Positions 55,468 to 63,269 of a stretch of 64,000 nucleotides of DNA are shown here, in pieces (the stretch's first letter is position 1; every line of letters starts with the position of its first letter). The DNA is from a virus, in the IMG/VR virus record IMGVR_UViG_3300044846_005433, positions 1 to 64,000 of that record; one strand, written 5' to 3'. The notes below the pieces were generated by a model, which did no database searches, had not been told where the DNA came from, and saw nothing but the letters and a program-made list of their open reading frames with translations. The position numbers and the translations under genes were made by a program.

Positions 55468-56250
55468 ATGCCAGAATTAGCAGAGATAAAAATAATGTCA
55501 GAATACATCAACAATGTATGTCACGGTGAAGACTTTACAAGCATCGGTGTTTCACCGGAGGTTGCAAAAAGACTTTCTTTGGTCCAGCCGACTGAACTAC
55601 AGATATTTGATATTTCGGCTGAGTCTAGAGGTAAAGAACTACTCTTAACTCTAACTTCAGGCATTGACAAATATCAACTATCTGTCTCAATGGGCATGTC
55701 TGGTCACTGGGTTCTATATAAAGGCTGGACTGCTCCAAAGCACACTCACCTTAAATTTAGAACGGTTTCGGGTAATTCACTATGTCTGGTAGATGCTCGT
55801 CGTTTTGCCAAATGGAAATGGAGCACAGGCTGGTCGCCAAATCGAGGACCCTGCCCAGTTACCCAATTTGACCAATTTAAGGAAAATATCTGCCAATCCT
55901 TTAGTAAAAAAGCATTTAGCAAGCCAATTCATCTTGTGCTCATGGATCAACGCTATTTCAATGGTATAGGAAATTATTTACGTGCTGAAATATTATACAG
56001 GGCAAATCAGGATCCCTTCGAGGAGGCTCGTACCGCTCTTACTAATAATCCAGAAATCCTAAGATTATGTAGTACTATTCCATTTGAAGCCTATCTTATT
56101 GGAGGAGGTCAGCTTAAAGACTGGTCCAATCCATTCGATGTTCCACCAGATGGATTTAATTCTTGGATTAAGTGTTATGGCAGATCTGACCGATCTATTG
56201 TTGATAAAAACGGTCGAACTTTTTGGTATTATCAATCCCAGTGTAAATAA
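55468..56250 (+). CDS. Formamidopyrimidine-DNA glycosylase (Fpg/Nei family)
   Basis: This 260-residue protein starts MPELAEIKIM, supplying the catalytic N-terminal Pro and Glu of Fpg/Nei enzymes. It retains the Lys loop SRGKELLLTL, the MGMSGHWVLY strand, and the helix-two-turn-helix MDQRYFNGIGNYLRAEILYR. The C-terminal zinc finger is degenerate: the segment CYGRSDRSIVDKNGRTFWYY retains the GRT hairpin but only two cysteines are near. It probably excises oxidised or modified bases and nicks the backbone. Such an enzyme is rare in T4-like phages. It heads a rightward operon divergent from the late tail tube operon. Confidence 0.88.
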   Translation: MPELAEIKIMSEYINNVCHGEDFTSIGVSPEVAKRLSLVQPTELQIFDISAESRGKELLLTLTSGIDKYQLSVSMGMSGHWVLYKGWTAPKHTHLKFRTVSGNSLCLVDARRFAKWKWSTGWSPNRGPCPVTQFDQFKENICQSFSKKAFSKPIHLVLMDQRYFNGIGNYLRAEILYRANQDPFEEARTALTNNPEILRLCSTIPFEAYLIGGGQLKDWSNPFDVPPDGFNSWIKCYGRSDRSIVDKNGRTFWYYQSQCK

Positions 56251-56252
56251 TT

Positions 56253-56483
56253 ATGCATACAGTAATTGTAAAAATAAAAGTTAAAGCAAAAGACGAGTCA
56301 AAACTTCCAGACTGGGGGTTAGGCAAGGGTATCCTGGCCGAGCAAGAGGTTGAGTTATTGGAAAAGGTAACCGAAAGTAATAAACTCAGACTTGCTTACA
56401 AACTTGAGGAAGTCTATTCCGAACTATTAGCATCTACATTAGAAACAATAATCGAAATAAAAGATGAAGGGAAAACTACATAA
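56253..56483 (+). CDS. Small hypothetical protein
   Basis: This 76-residue protein has a beta strand start (HTVIVKIKVKAKDESKLPDW) and a helical end (YSELLASTLETIIEIKDEGK). No function recognised. It lies 2 nt after the glycosylase and overlaps the next gene by 20 nt. Confidence 0.45.
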   Translation: MHTVIVKIKVKAKDESKLPDWGLGKGILAEQEVELLEKVTESNKLRLAYKLEEVYSELLASTLETIIEIKDEGKTT

Positions 56484-56721
56484 AACAATAGATGGTTGGG
56501 TGGTAAAGTATCACAAATATGATATGACTAACCCATCTGTACCGGGTACCAAATTTGCTGAAGATTGCTTTGGACAATATCCTCTAATCGACAATGGTCA
56601 TATAGATGGACTAAAGTTGTATGCCTCTAATGAAGGACTAGAAGTAGAGTTTGAGATTATTGATCATTTTGATAATAATGGACCTGAACATTTCAAAAAA
56701 TTTGCTAAAATTATAATATGA
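56464..56721 (+). CDS. Small hypothetical protein
   Basis: This 85-residue acidic protein starts MKGKLHKTIDGWVVKYHKYD, a beta-hairpin start found in small phage proteins of unknown role. It overlaps the next gene by 4 nt (ATGA). Confidence 0.5.
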   Translation: MKGKLHKTIDGWVVKYHKYDMTNPSVPGTKFAEDCFGQYPLIDNGHIDGLKLYASNEGLEVEFEIIDHFDNNGPEHFKKFAKIII

Positions 56722-57143
56722 AACGATTACTATGGTTAGACGATATTCGAGATCCTTTTACTCCCATTGAAAATGACGGTGGGTCATGGCTAATATTTAG
56801 CCCAATTGAACAGCCTTATACTGCATATTGGGTAAAATCCTATCGAGAATTTGTGGATTGGATTAAATTCAATGGATTGCCAGATGCAATCTGTTTTGAC
56901 CACGACTTAGGAATGGAGGTTGCGCTTAAAGCTAGGGAAAAGGGCATGTCTAAACGTGAATCTAGGAAACTAAAGCAGAAAGAGATGACTGGAATGGATT
57001 GCGCAAAATGGTTAGTTGATTACTGCATTGCTAACCAATTGACTTTACCGTTGTATAATATACAGTCAGCCAATCCAGTCGGTAAAGAAAATATCGATGG
57101 ATTACTTAAAAATTTTATAAAACATCAAGATGGCAACATATAA
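56718..57143 (+). CDS. Cyclic-phosphate-processing receiver-like domain protein
   Basis: This 141-residue protein has the receiver-like signature RLLWLDDIRDP at the N-terminus, AICFDHDLGMEVAL in the middle (Asp at the phosphoacceptor-like site), GMDCAKWLVDYC and NIQSANPVGKENI near the end. This pattern matches the domain described as a cyclic-phosphate processing receiver (cREC), proposed to act in nucleotide or RNA-phosphate metabolism and found in phages. It has no output domain. It may cut a cyclic phosphate linked to defence signalling or RNA repair; this is inference only. Confidence 0.65.
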   Translation: MKRLLWLDDIRDPFTPIENDGGSWLIFSPIEQPYTAYWVKSYREFVDWIKFNGLPDAICFDHDLGMEVALKAREKGMSKRESRKLKQKEMTGMDCAKWLVDYCIANQLTLPLYNIQSANPVGKENIDGLLKNFIKHQDGNI

Positions 57144-57450
57144 GGAACCGAAATGGACATTTTACTTGTATAAAAATTATGCATTCACATGGAAACCGCA
57201 TTACAGTCACCTAAGAGAACTATTATGGAAAGATAAATATGACTCTCCGCGTTGTGAACTAGAACCATATTATAGATTTGAATGGTTATGGTGGGGATTC
57301 AGAGCACAGCAAGGAACTGATGATGAATGGGAACAGTGGTTATGGGTACACAAATATCACGATGGTGATGTAGAGAAAGCGAAACAAACTTGGGGTTGGA
57401 TAGATTATAATACAAAAAAAAATACTTGGAACGATGAATATGGCAACTAG
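57130..57450 (+). CDS. Tryptophan-rich hypothetical protein
   Basis: This 106-residue protein has 13-14 Trp residues (YRFEWLWWGFRAQQGTDDEW and EQWLWVHKYHDGD). Small Trp-rich proteins of this style occur in large phage genomes without known role. It overlaps both neighbours, by 14 nt upstream and 17 nt downstream. Confidence 0.5.
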   Translation: MATYKEPKWTFYLYKNYAFTWKPHYSHLRELLWKDKYDSPRCELEPYYRFEWLWWGFRAQQGTDDEWEQWLWVHKYHDGDVEKAKQTWGWIDYNTKKNTWNDEYGN

Positions 57451-57706
57451 AACACAAAGAGAAGAATTTACAATGGTCGCAATCCTCAAGCAGCTTGAGA
57501 TTGCAGGTGTTGACCCTACTGTGTTGTCCCAAGACAAAGAGTGGTTTAGTAACAATACTATCACAAAAGAACAGCACGATGAATGGAAAAAGTGGTTTAT
57601 TGCCGAGGCCAGAAAGACATTTAAGATGAACAAGAAACTAGTAGAACGTGAGTTTCAGTGGTTTAACTTGTCATATGGTTTACGTGACGCCGATCCTATA
57701 AAATAA
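57434..57706 (+). CDS. Hypothetical protein
   Basis: This 90-residue helical protein includes ILKQLEIAGVDPTVLSQDKE and ITKEQHDEWKKWFIAEARKT. A second ATG two codons in (57440) is equally plausible as the start. It is the last gene before a 42-nt gap with a short hairpin (CTGCGAG / CTCGTAG), after which the helicase operon starts. Confidence 0.5.
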   Translation: MNMATRTQREEFTMVAILKQLEIAGVDPTVLSQDKEWFSNNTITKEQHDEWKKWFIAEARKTFKMNKKLVEREFQWFNLSYGLRDADPIK

Positions 57707-57748
57707 TTAATTTTTAAAACTGCTGCGAGTTCTCGTAGTAAATATTAC

Positions 57749-59341
57749 ATGGCAGAAATAAAATTGGAGTTCACTCCTAGAAAACAGCAGGAAGAAATAC
57801 TTCAGTTTACCAAAGATTCCATTGCAGATGGCAAAAAATTCGTAATGATTGATGCCCCAACTGGAGTAGGAAAATCTTATGCGGCCATCATGATCGCAGA
57901 TTGGTATCGACGTGAAATTAATAAGAGAGCAAGAGTTGATATTATTACAAACACCAAACTCTTACAGGATCAATACGTTAGAGACTTTAGTTTTGCAGCA
58001 AATCTAAAGGGTAAAAACAACTATTGGTGTCGCCGTCAAAACATGGGTTGCGGCGATGCACAAATTCTAAATAAATCTACTGAAAAGAAATGTGAAGCAT
58101 GTCCGCATAAAATTGCACAGGGTTACTTTCTTAAAAATCCACTTAGTTTAACTAACTTCCATCTCATCACTTCATATGCAATGTATTCTCCAGATATGAT
58201 GGCAGAACGCAATTCAAAGCTGCTAATTATTGATGAAGCTCATTCTTTTGAAGAGGCATTTTGTGATTTTATCGCATCCTCTTTTTCTGAAAGAAGCTTA
58301 AAGGCTCTCGATATTTGGCAAAACTGGATGGAACGCGATCTCGATAGTATTACTTCAATTCGAGAACTTTCCGAATATGTTGCTAGAGTAATTGTGCCAC
58401 TATTAGATTCGAAGGCTGCAACTCTTTTAGAAGATGCAAAGGAAACCAGAAGTCGAGCCAAAAAACTTGACTTAATTAAAAAAGCAGATCATGCAGATAA
58501 ATCAATGTGTAAATACAATCGATTTATCAAAGACCATAAAAACTATGCAACCAACTGGACTTTTGAAAAAGATCTAGATCAATATGGAAAAACCCGAATC
58601 TTAGTTGAACCTATTTGGGGAAATCTCTATCTTAAGGAAATGTTTTGGGATACTTATGACCATGTAATCCTAATGTCGGGTACTCTCCTAAATCGCGAAC
58701 TTATTTCCTTTATGATGGGAATCGAAGACGAAGAGTCCGCATATATTGCTCTTCCTTGCCCTTTTGAAGCTGAGAAGCGACCTGTGATTTATCTAAAATT
58801 CGGCAAAATGTCCTATTACAACAAGAAGGAAAGTTTTGCACGAGCAGTTCCAATTATTTCTAAAATTCTAGAAAAAAACGGTGAACATAAAGGAATTATC
58901 CATACTGCAAATTATGAGTTCAGCAATTGGATTAAGAGTTCAATAAAAGATAAGCGACTTATTTTTCATGATTCACAAACTAGAGAAAAAAGTTTAACTG
59001 AACATTTAACTTCTAAGCTAGAAACTGTATTAGTATCTCCATCGATGATTAATGGAGTTGACTTAAAAGATGATTATTCTCGTTTTCAAGTAATTTTAAA
59101 AGTACCTTTTCCGAATTTGGTGAGTACAAAAATAAAAAAGAGACTTGAAACCAGACCAGATTGGTATAATTGGAAAACGCTAATCGATCTCTTGCAATCA
59201 TATGGTAGATCTATTAGAAATGACGAGGACTGGGCAGAGACTTATATTTTGGACGAGTGCTTCGACCAAATATTAAATAATAAGACAGTGCCTCAATATT
59301 TTTTAGATGCGCTTAAAGTAAAAAAATTACCTAAAAAGTAA
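57749..59341 (+). CDS. DinG/XPD-like superfamily 2 helicase with Fe-S cysteines
   Basis: This 530-residue helicase has Walker A DAPTGVGKS, a DEAH box (IIDEAHSFEE), the motif SGTLLNREL and the C-terminal motif VI LLQSYGRSIRN. Between motifs I and II are four cysteines, Cys94, Cys101, Cys115 and Cys118, with the spacing expected of the XPD/DinG 4Fe-4S domain. It probably unwinds DNA 5'-3' in repair, or clears R-loops or G-quadruplexes. It is shorter than host DinG (about 700 residues). It is directly coupled to topoisomerase II, one base apart. Confidence 0.85.
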   Translation: MAEIKLEFTPRKQQEEILQFTKDSIADGKKFVMIDAPTGVGKSYAAIMIADWYRREINKRARVDIITNTKLLQDQYVRDFSFAANLKGKNNYWCRRQNMGCGDAQILNKSTEKKCEACPHKIAQGYFLKNPLSLTNFHLITSYAMYSPDMMAERNSKLLIIDEAHSFEEAFCDFIASSFSERSLKALDIWQNWMERDLDSITSIRELSEYVARVIVPLLDSKAATLLEDAKETRSRAKKLDLIKKADHADKSMCKYNRFIKDHKNYATNWTFEKDLDQYGKTRILVEPIWGNLYLKEMFWDTYDHVILMSGTLLNRELISFMMGIEDEESAYIALPCPFEAEKRPVIYLKFGKMSYYNKKESFARAVPIISKILEKNGEHKGIIHTANYEFSNWIKSSIKDKRLIFHDSQTREKSLTEHLTSKLETVLVSPSMINGVDLKDDYSRFQVILKVPFPNLVSTKIKKRLETRPDWYNWKTLIDLLQSYGRSIRNDEDWAETYILDECFDQILNNKTVPQYFLDALKVKKLPKK

Positions 59342-59342
59342 T

Positions 59343-61211
59343 ATGGCAAAAACAAAAGGAATAGAAGACAAGTACCAAAAACTAACGGACGTCGAGCACG
59401 TATTGCTCCGTCCATTTATGTATATTGGTTCAATCTCACCCCATACTGGAGATCAATACTTGTTTGACGGTGAAAAAGTTTGGAACGAAGAGATTACTTA
59501 TAACCCCGGTTTTATTAAATTATTTGATGAAATTATTTCAAACTCAGTCGACGAACATCGTCGTAACTCAAAATTAAATGAGATCAAAGTAACGCTTAAC
59601 CTAGACACTAGTGAAATTTCAATTTGGGATAATGGTGGAATTCCAGTAGAAAAACACCCAGTCCACAAAGAGTGGATTCCCGAAATGATCTTTTCAAATC
59701 TTAAGGCAGGTTCAAATTTTGATGATACTGAACAGCGTACTGTTGCTGGAACAAATGGCGTAGGTTCTACCCTAACTAATATTTTCAGTAAAAAGTTTGT
59801 AGTTTCAACTTGCGATGGAAAAAATAGATTCGATCAAGAGTTTACTAACAACATGCACAAACGCAGTAAGGCAAGCGTTTCTCCAGCAAAACGCGGATTT
59901 ACTGAAATTACGTATATTCCAGATTTAGAAAGATTTAAGATGCGTGGAATCGATGAAAAGTCGTTTCAGATCATCTTTAAACGCTGCTTAGATGTTGCTG
60001 CCTGTAATAATAAGCTTACTGTTAAGTTTACTAAAATAAAAGATGGTGCTTCCACTAATTCGACCTTAAAATTTAAGACATTCGAAGAATATATCAAGCT
60101 TTATACTCAAGAATTCTTTTATGAAGAGTCAAAAGATTGGAAAATTGGCTTTGCAAAATCAGAAAACGGCTTTGCAAACGTAAGTTTTGTCAATTCAGTA
60201 CATACTAAAGACGGTGGAACCCACGTTGAATATATTGTCAATCAATTGATCGCTCAATTGCGTGAAATGATTAAGAAAAAGCACAAAGTTGAGGTAAAAC
60301 CAAGTGATATTCGTAATTATATGTCAATTTTTATTGATTGTACAGTAATTAATTCATCATTTAGTTCTCAAACAAAAGAAAAGCTTATTACTGAACCTAA
60401 AGATTTTGCAACTCGACATGAAGTAAGCGATAAAATCGCAAAACTTGTCTTTAAATCAGAAATAGTTGCTTCAGTTTTAGATTGGGTAGAGAAAAAAGCG
60501 CTTGCTCAAGAGAGGGCCGAACTTCGAAAACTAAATAGTACTCTAGACAAGACGAAAATTCCAAAATTGATTGATGCACAACGCAAAGGCGATCGTGGTC
60601 CTTGTATTTTAGGAATTTATGAAGGATTATCTGCACTTTCTGCAGTTCGAAAGTTTAGAGATACTCAAACACAAGGAGCCTTTCCACTAAAAGGAAAATT
60701 CCTCAATGTTAGTGAGATGAAGAGCGCTGAAATTATTAAAAACGATGAAGCTGTGCAGTTAATGGCTTCTTTAGGTTTAAAATTAGGTGAAGAACCAAAG
60801 GGATTACGTTATGGTAGAATTTATATTTACACAGATGCTGATCCTGATGGAAATTCTATCGCTGCACTACTAATAAATTTCTTTAATCGCTTTTGGCCTG
60901 AGCTTTTTGATCAGGGAAGAATCTATAAAGTAATGACTCCATTGGTTGTTGCAAAAAAAGGAAAAGAATCACTAAATTTTTATACGAATGACGAGTTTGA
61001 AAAGTGGTCCGCTAAAAATAAAGCTAACGCTTGGAATATTGAATATAAAAAGGGATTAGCGGCGTTAGAGGATTTAGAATATGAAGAAATTATCCGAAAT
61101 CCCAAAACCGTTCAGATTAAAAATGATAAAGAATACAAAGATTCGTTAAATGCATGGTTTGGAGCTGACTCTGCACCTAGAAAAGAGCGAATCTTAAATA
61201 AACCAGAATAG
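59343..61211 (+). CDS. 39: DNA topoisomerase II large subunit (gp39/gp60 fused)
   Basis: This 622-residue protein combines a GHKL ATPase domain (LFDEIISNSVDEH; ISIWDNGGIPV; NGVGSTLTNIFS) and a TOPRIM domain (YIYTDADPDGNS, Asp498, Asp500, Asp502, plus the acidic EGLSALSAVR start). In T4 these are split between gp39 and gp60; here they are in one polypeptide. It hydrolyses ATP and supplies the metal site for strand cleavage, relaxing supercoils at replication forks. The breakage subunit lies two genes downstream. Confidence 0.92.
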   Translation: MAKTKGIEDKYQKLTDVEHVLLRPFMYIGSISPHTGDQYLFDGEKVWNEEITYNPGFIKLFDEIISNSVDEHRRNSKLNEIKVTLNLDTSEISIWDNGGIPVEKHPVHKEWIPEMIFSNLKAGSNFDDTEQRTVAGTNGVGSTLTNIFSKKFVVSTCDGKNRFDQEFTNNMHKRSKASVSPAKRGFTEITYIPDLERFKMRGIDEKSFQIIFKRCLDVAACNNKLTVKFTKIKDGASTNSTLKFKTFEEYIKLYTQEFFYEESKDWKIGFAKSENGFANVSFVNSVHTKDGGTHVEYIVNQLIAQLREMIKKKHKVEVKPSDIRNYMSIFIDCTVINSSFSSQTKEKLITEPKDFATRHEVSDKIAKLVFKSEIVASVLDWVEKKALAQERAELRKLNSTLDKTKIPKLIDAQRKGDRGPCILGIYEGLSALSAVRKFRDTQTQGAFPLKGKFLNVSEMKSAEIIKNDEAVQLMASLGLKLGEEPKGLRYGRIYIYTDADPDGNSIAALLINFFNRFWPELFDQGRIYKVMTPLVVAKKGKESLNFYTNDEFEKWSAKNKANAWNIEYKKGLAALEDLEYEEIIRNPKTVQIKNDKEYKDSLNAWFGADSAPRKERILNKPE

Positions 61212-61212
61212 C

Positions 61213-61551
61213 ATGACGTTTAACAAATTTAAAACACTAGCTGACCTCATGGTTGCTCAAAATCAAAAGGTTTCAGCAGCATATAAATTAAATATCGATC
61301 TTTTGGATTTTAATAATTCACAAGATGTACTTATCTCAAATTTATGGTCTTATATACTCACAGATCATGGAAAAGATTGGTTTGACTGGTTCATGTATGA
61401 GAAAAATTATATTCACGATGGCATAGGTAATTCATTAACTGCTACCGATGATGGAAAGCCAATTTGTGAAGATCTACAAGGACTTTATGATTACCTAGTA
61501 GAAAACAATTATTTTAAAATACCAGTAGAAGATGCAAAAACAAGAAATTAA
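61213..61551 (+). CDS. Conserved hypothetical protein between topoisomerase genes
   Basis: This 112-residue helical protein reads FKTLADLMVAQNQKVSAAYK, then LWSYILTDHGKDWFDWFMYE and DDGKPICEDLQGLYDYLVEN. It starts one base after the large subunit stop and overlaps the medium subunit by 20 nt. It resembles small proteins carried by several T4-like phages, role unknown. The position suggests a topoisomerase accessory function. Confidence 0.55.
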   Translation: MTFNKFKTLADLMVAQNQKVSAAYKLNIDLLDFNNSQDVLISNLWSYILTDHGKDWFDWFMYEKNYIHDGIGNSLTATDDGKPICEDLQGLYDYLVENNYFKIPVEDAKTRN

Positions 61552-62890
61552 ATCAGTCACACAGTATCTTGATCAAGATTATAGAGAATATGCAGTATAC
61601 GTTGTTGAAGAGCGTGCAATTCCATCAGTAATTGATGGATTTAAACCAACTCAGCGCAAAGTAATTTTCGTTGCTGATAAAGTTTGGAGAAACGGCGGAG
61701 AAAAACCGCTTAAGATATTTCAATTAGCCGGTAAGGTTGCATCTGATGCGCATTACCACCATGGAGACGGCAGTTTAAATGGTGCAATCGTAGGTATGGC
61801 TCAAAAATTCAAGAACTCAATGCCAGTACTTGAAGAAATAGGACAATTCGGTTCCCTACGTTCTCCTGAAGCGGGTGCGCCGCGTTATATTTCAACTAAA
61901 TTACATAAGAACTTTAGATTGCTCTATATGGATTTTGAACTGCTTACTTCTCGTTATGAAGAGGGTAATGAAATTGAACCTAGTTATTTTTTACCAATTA
62001 TTCCAACTGTTCTCTTAAATGGAGGTAGTGGAATTGCTGTAGGTTTCGCAACAAATATCCTAAATCGAAATCCTCTTGATCTAATCGATGCCTGTATTAA
62101 AGAATTAGATGGAAAAAAATACAAGGAACCTACTCCATGGTATAATGGATTTTCTGGCGAATGTATTAAGGATCCAAATAGTAATGCATGGCTGTTTAGA
62201 GGAAAATATGAAGTTAAGAATACAACTACATTGGATGTTACTGAATTACCGCCATCTATGACTTATGAAAAGTTTGACTCTCACCTAATTTCTTTAGAAG
62301 AGACCAGACGACTTACTGGTTATGACAACAACTGTAAAGCTAATGTAAATTATGTGCTTAAATTTAGAAGAGAAGATCTTAAGTCTCTTCAGGATAGTGA
62401 TAGACTTGATCGCTTCCTAAAAATGGAAGAAAAACAGAGCGAAAACTTTACAGTGTTGGACGAAAACGGTAACCTTAAGATCTTTGAAAGTGCAACCCAA
62501 ATTATCCAGTATTTCGTAAAATTCCGTCTAACTTACTATATTAAACGCAAGGAATACTTAATCAATAAACTTAATCAGGAGCTCTTATTACTTTCAAACA
62601 AGGCCCAATTCATTAAGATGATTATTGACGGTAAATTAAAAATCAATAATGTTCCGCGTAAGCAAATTATCCTAGCTTTAGAAACTGCCGATTTTGATGA
62701 AATCAATGGTTCCTATAACTATTTGCTTTCCCTGCCGATTCATACCTTAACTAAGGAAACATATGAAGATCTCTTAGGTGATACCCATGCAAAAGAGAAT
62801 GAATTAGAATCTACTAAAGCAAAGGATACGACCCAGATGTACAGAGATGACCTTCAGGAACTTCGCAAAGCTTTAATTAAATCATATTAA
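61532..62890 (+). CDS. 52: DNA topoisomerase II medium subunit, T4 gp52-like
   Basis: This 452-residue DNA breakage subunit shows the GyrA/ParC-type core: RAIPSVIDGFKPTQRKVIFV, YHHGDGSLNGAIVGMAQ, GQFGSLRSPEAGAPRYIST with active Tyr119, and GSGIAVGFATNILNRNP. Length and Tyr position fit T4 gp52 (442 residues, Tyr116). The C-terminal half contains a coiled-coil arm (KRKEYLINKLNQELLLLSNK). It lacks the GyrA beta-pinwheel, so relaxation without supercoiling is expected. Confidence 0.93.
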   Translation: MQKQEIKSVTQYLDQDYREYAVYVVEERAIPSVIDGFKPTQRKVIFVADKVWRNGGEKPLKIFQLAGKVASDAHYHHGDGSLNGAIVGMAQKFKNSMPVLEEIGQFGSLRSPEAGAPRYISTKLHKNFRLLYMDFELLTSRYEEGNEIEPSYFLPIIPTVLLNGGSGIAVGFATNILNRNPLDLIDACIKELDGKKYKEPTPWYNGFSGECIKDPNSNAWLFRGKYEVKNTTTLDVTELPPSMTYEKFDSHLISLEETRRLTGYDNNCKANVNYVLKFRREDLKSLQDSDRLDRFLKMEEKQSENFTVLDENGNLKIFESATQIIQYFVKFRLTYYIKRKEYLINKLNQELLLLSNKAQFIKMIIDGKLKINNVPRKQIILALETADFDEINGSYNYLLSLPIHTLTKETYEDLLGDTHAKENELESTKAKDTTQMYRDDLQELRKALIKSY

Positions 62891-62903
62891 CTCTAATAAC
62901 TGA

Positions 62904-63269
62904 ATGAACCAGGGAAAATTCAGGATATACCGAAACCTACATAAGAAGTGTTTCAGTATACTAAAGTACGATAAATCTAAAGGAGGATATAGACTCTATG
63001 CACACGAAGAAGAACTCTTTTTGCCATGGGCAGATTTTAAAGTCTATGAAACTGGTAGAAAAAGGGTGCTTGCCGAGGGTCGAAAAAACGTGCATGCATT
63101 TATCCTTTGCGATCGCTATACAACTCAACTTCCAAAACGCAAATCAATAGCCGATGTATATTATAATCCATATTCGTGTGATTCTTTTATTCGAACTGAT
63201 CACCGCACTCCAATCTTTGACTCACCAAATGTTATCTTAAAAAACTCAAAATGCAGCATACTATCATGA
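62904..63269 (+). CDS. Conserved phage protein, unknown function
   Basis: This 121-residue basic protein reads FRIYRNLHKKCFSILKYDKS, then FKVYETGRKRVLAEGRKNVH and AFILCDR. The combination of a [FW]-x-x-YRNLHK start and a GR-x-RVL-x-x-x-RKNVHAF segment recurs in large phage genomes. No catalytic role is known to me. It overlaps the next gene by 4 nt (ATGA). Confidence 0.6.
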   Translation: MNQGKFRIYRNLHKKCFSILKYDKSKGGYRLYAHEEELFLPWADFKVYETGRKRVLAEGRKNVHAFILCDRYTTQLPKRKSIADVYYNPYSCDSFIRTDHRTPIFDSPNVILKNSKCSILS

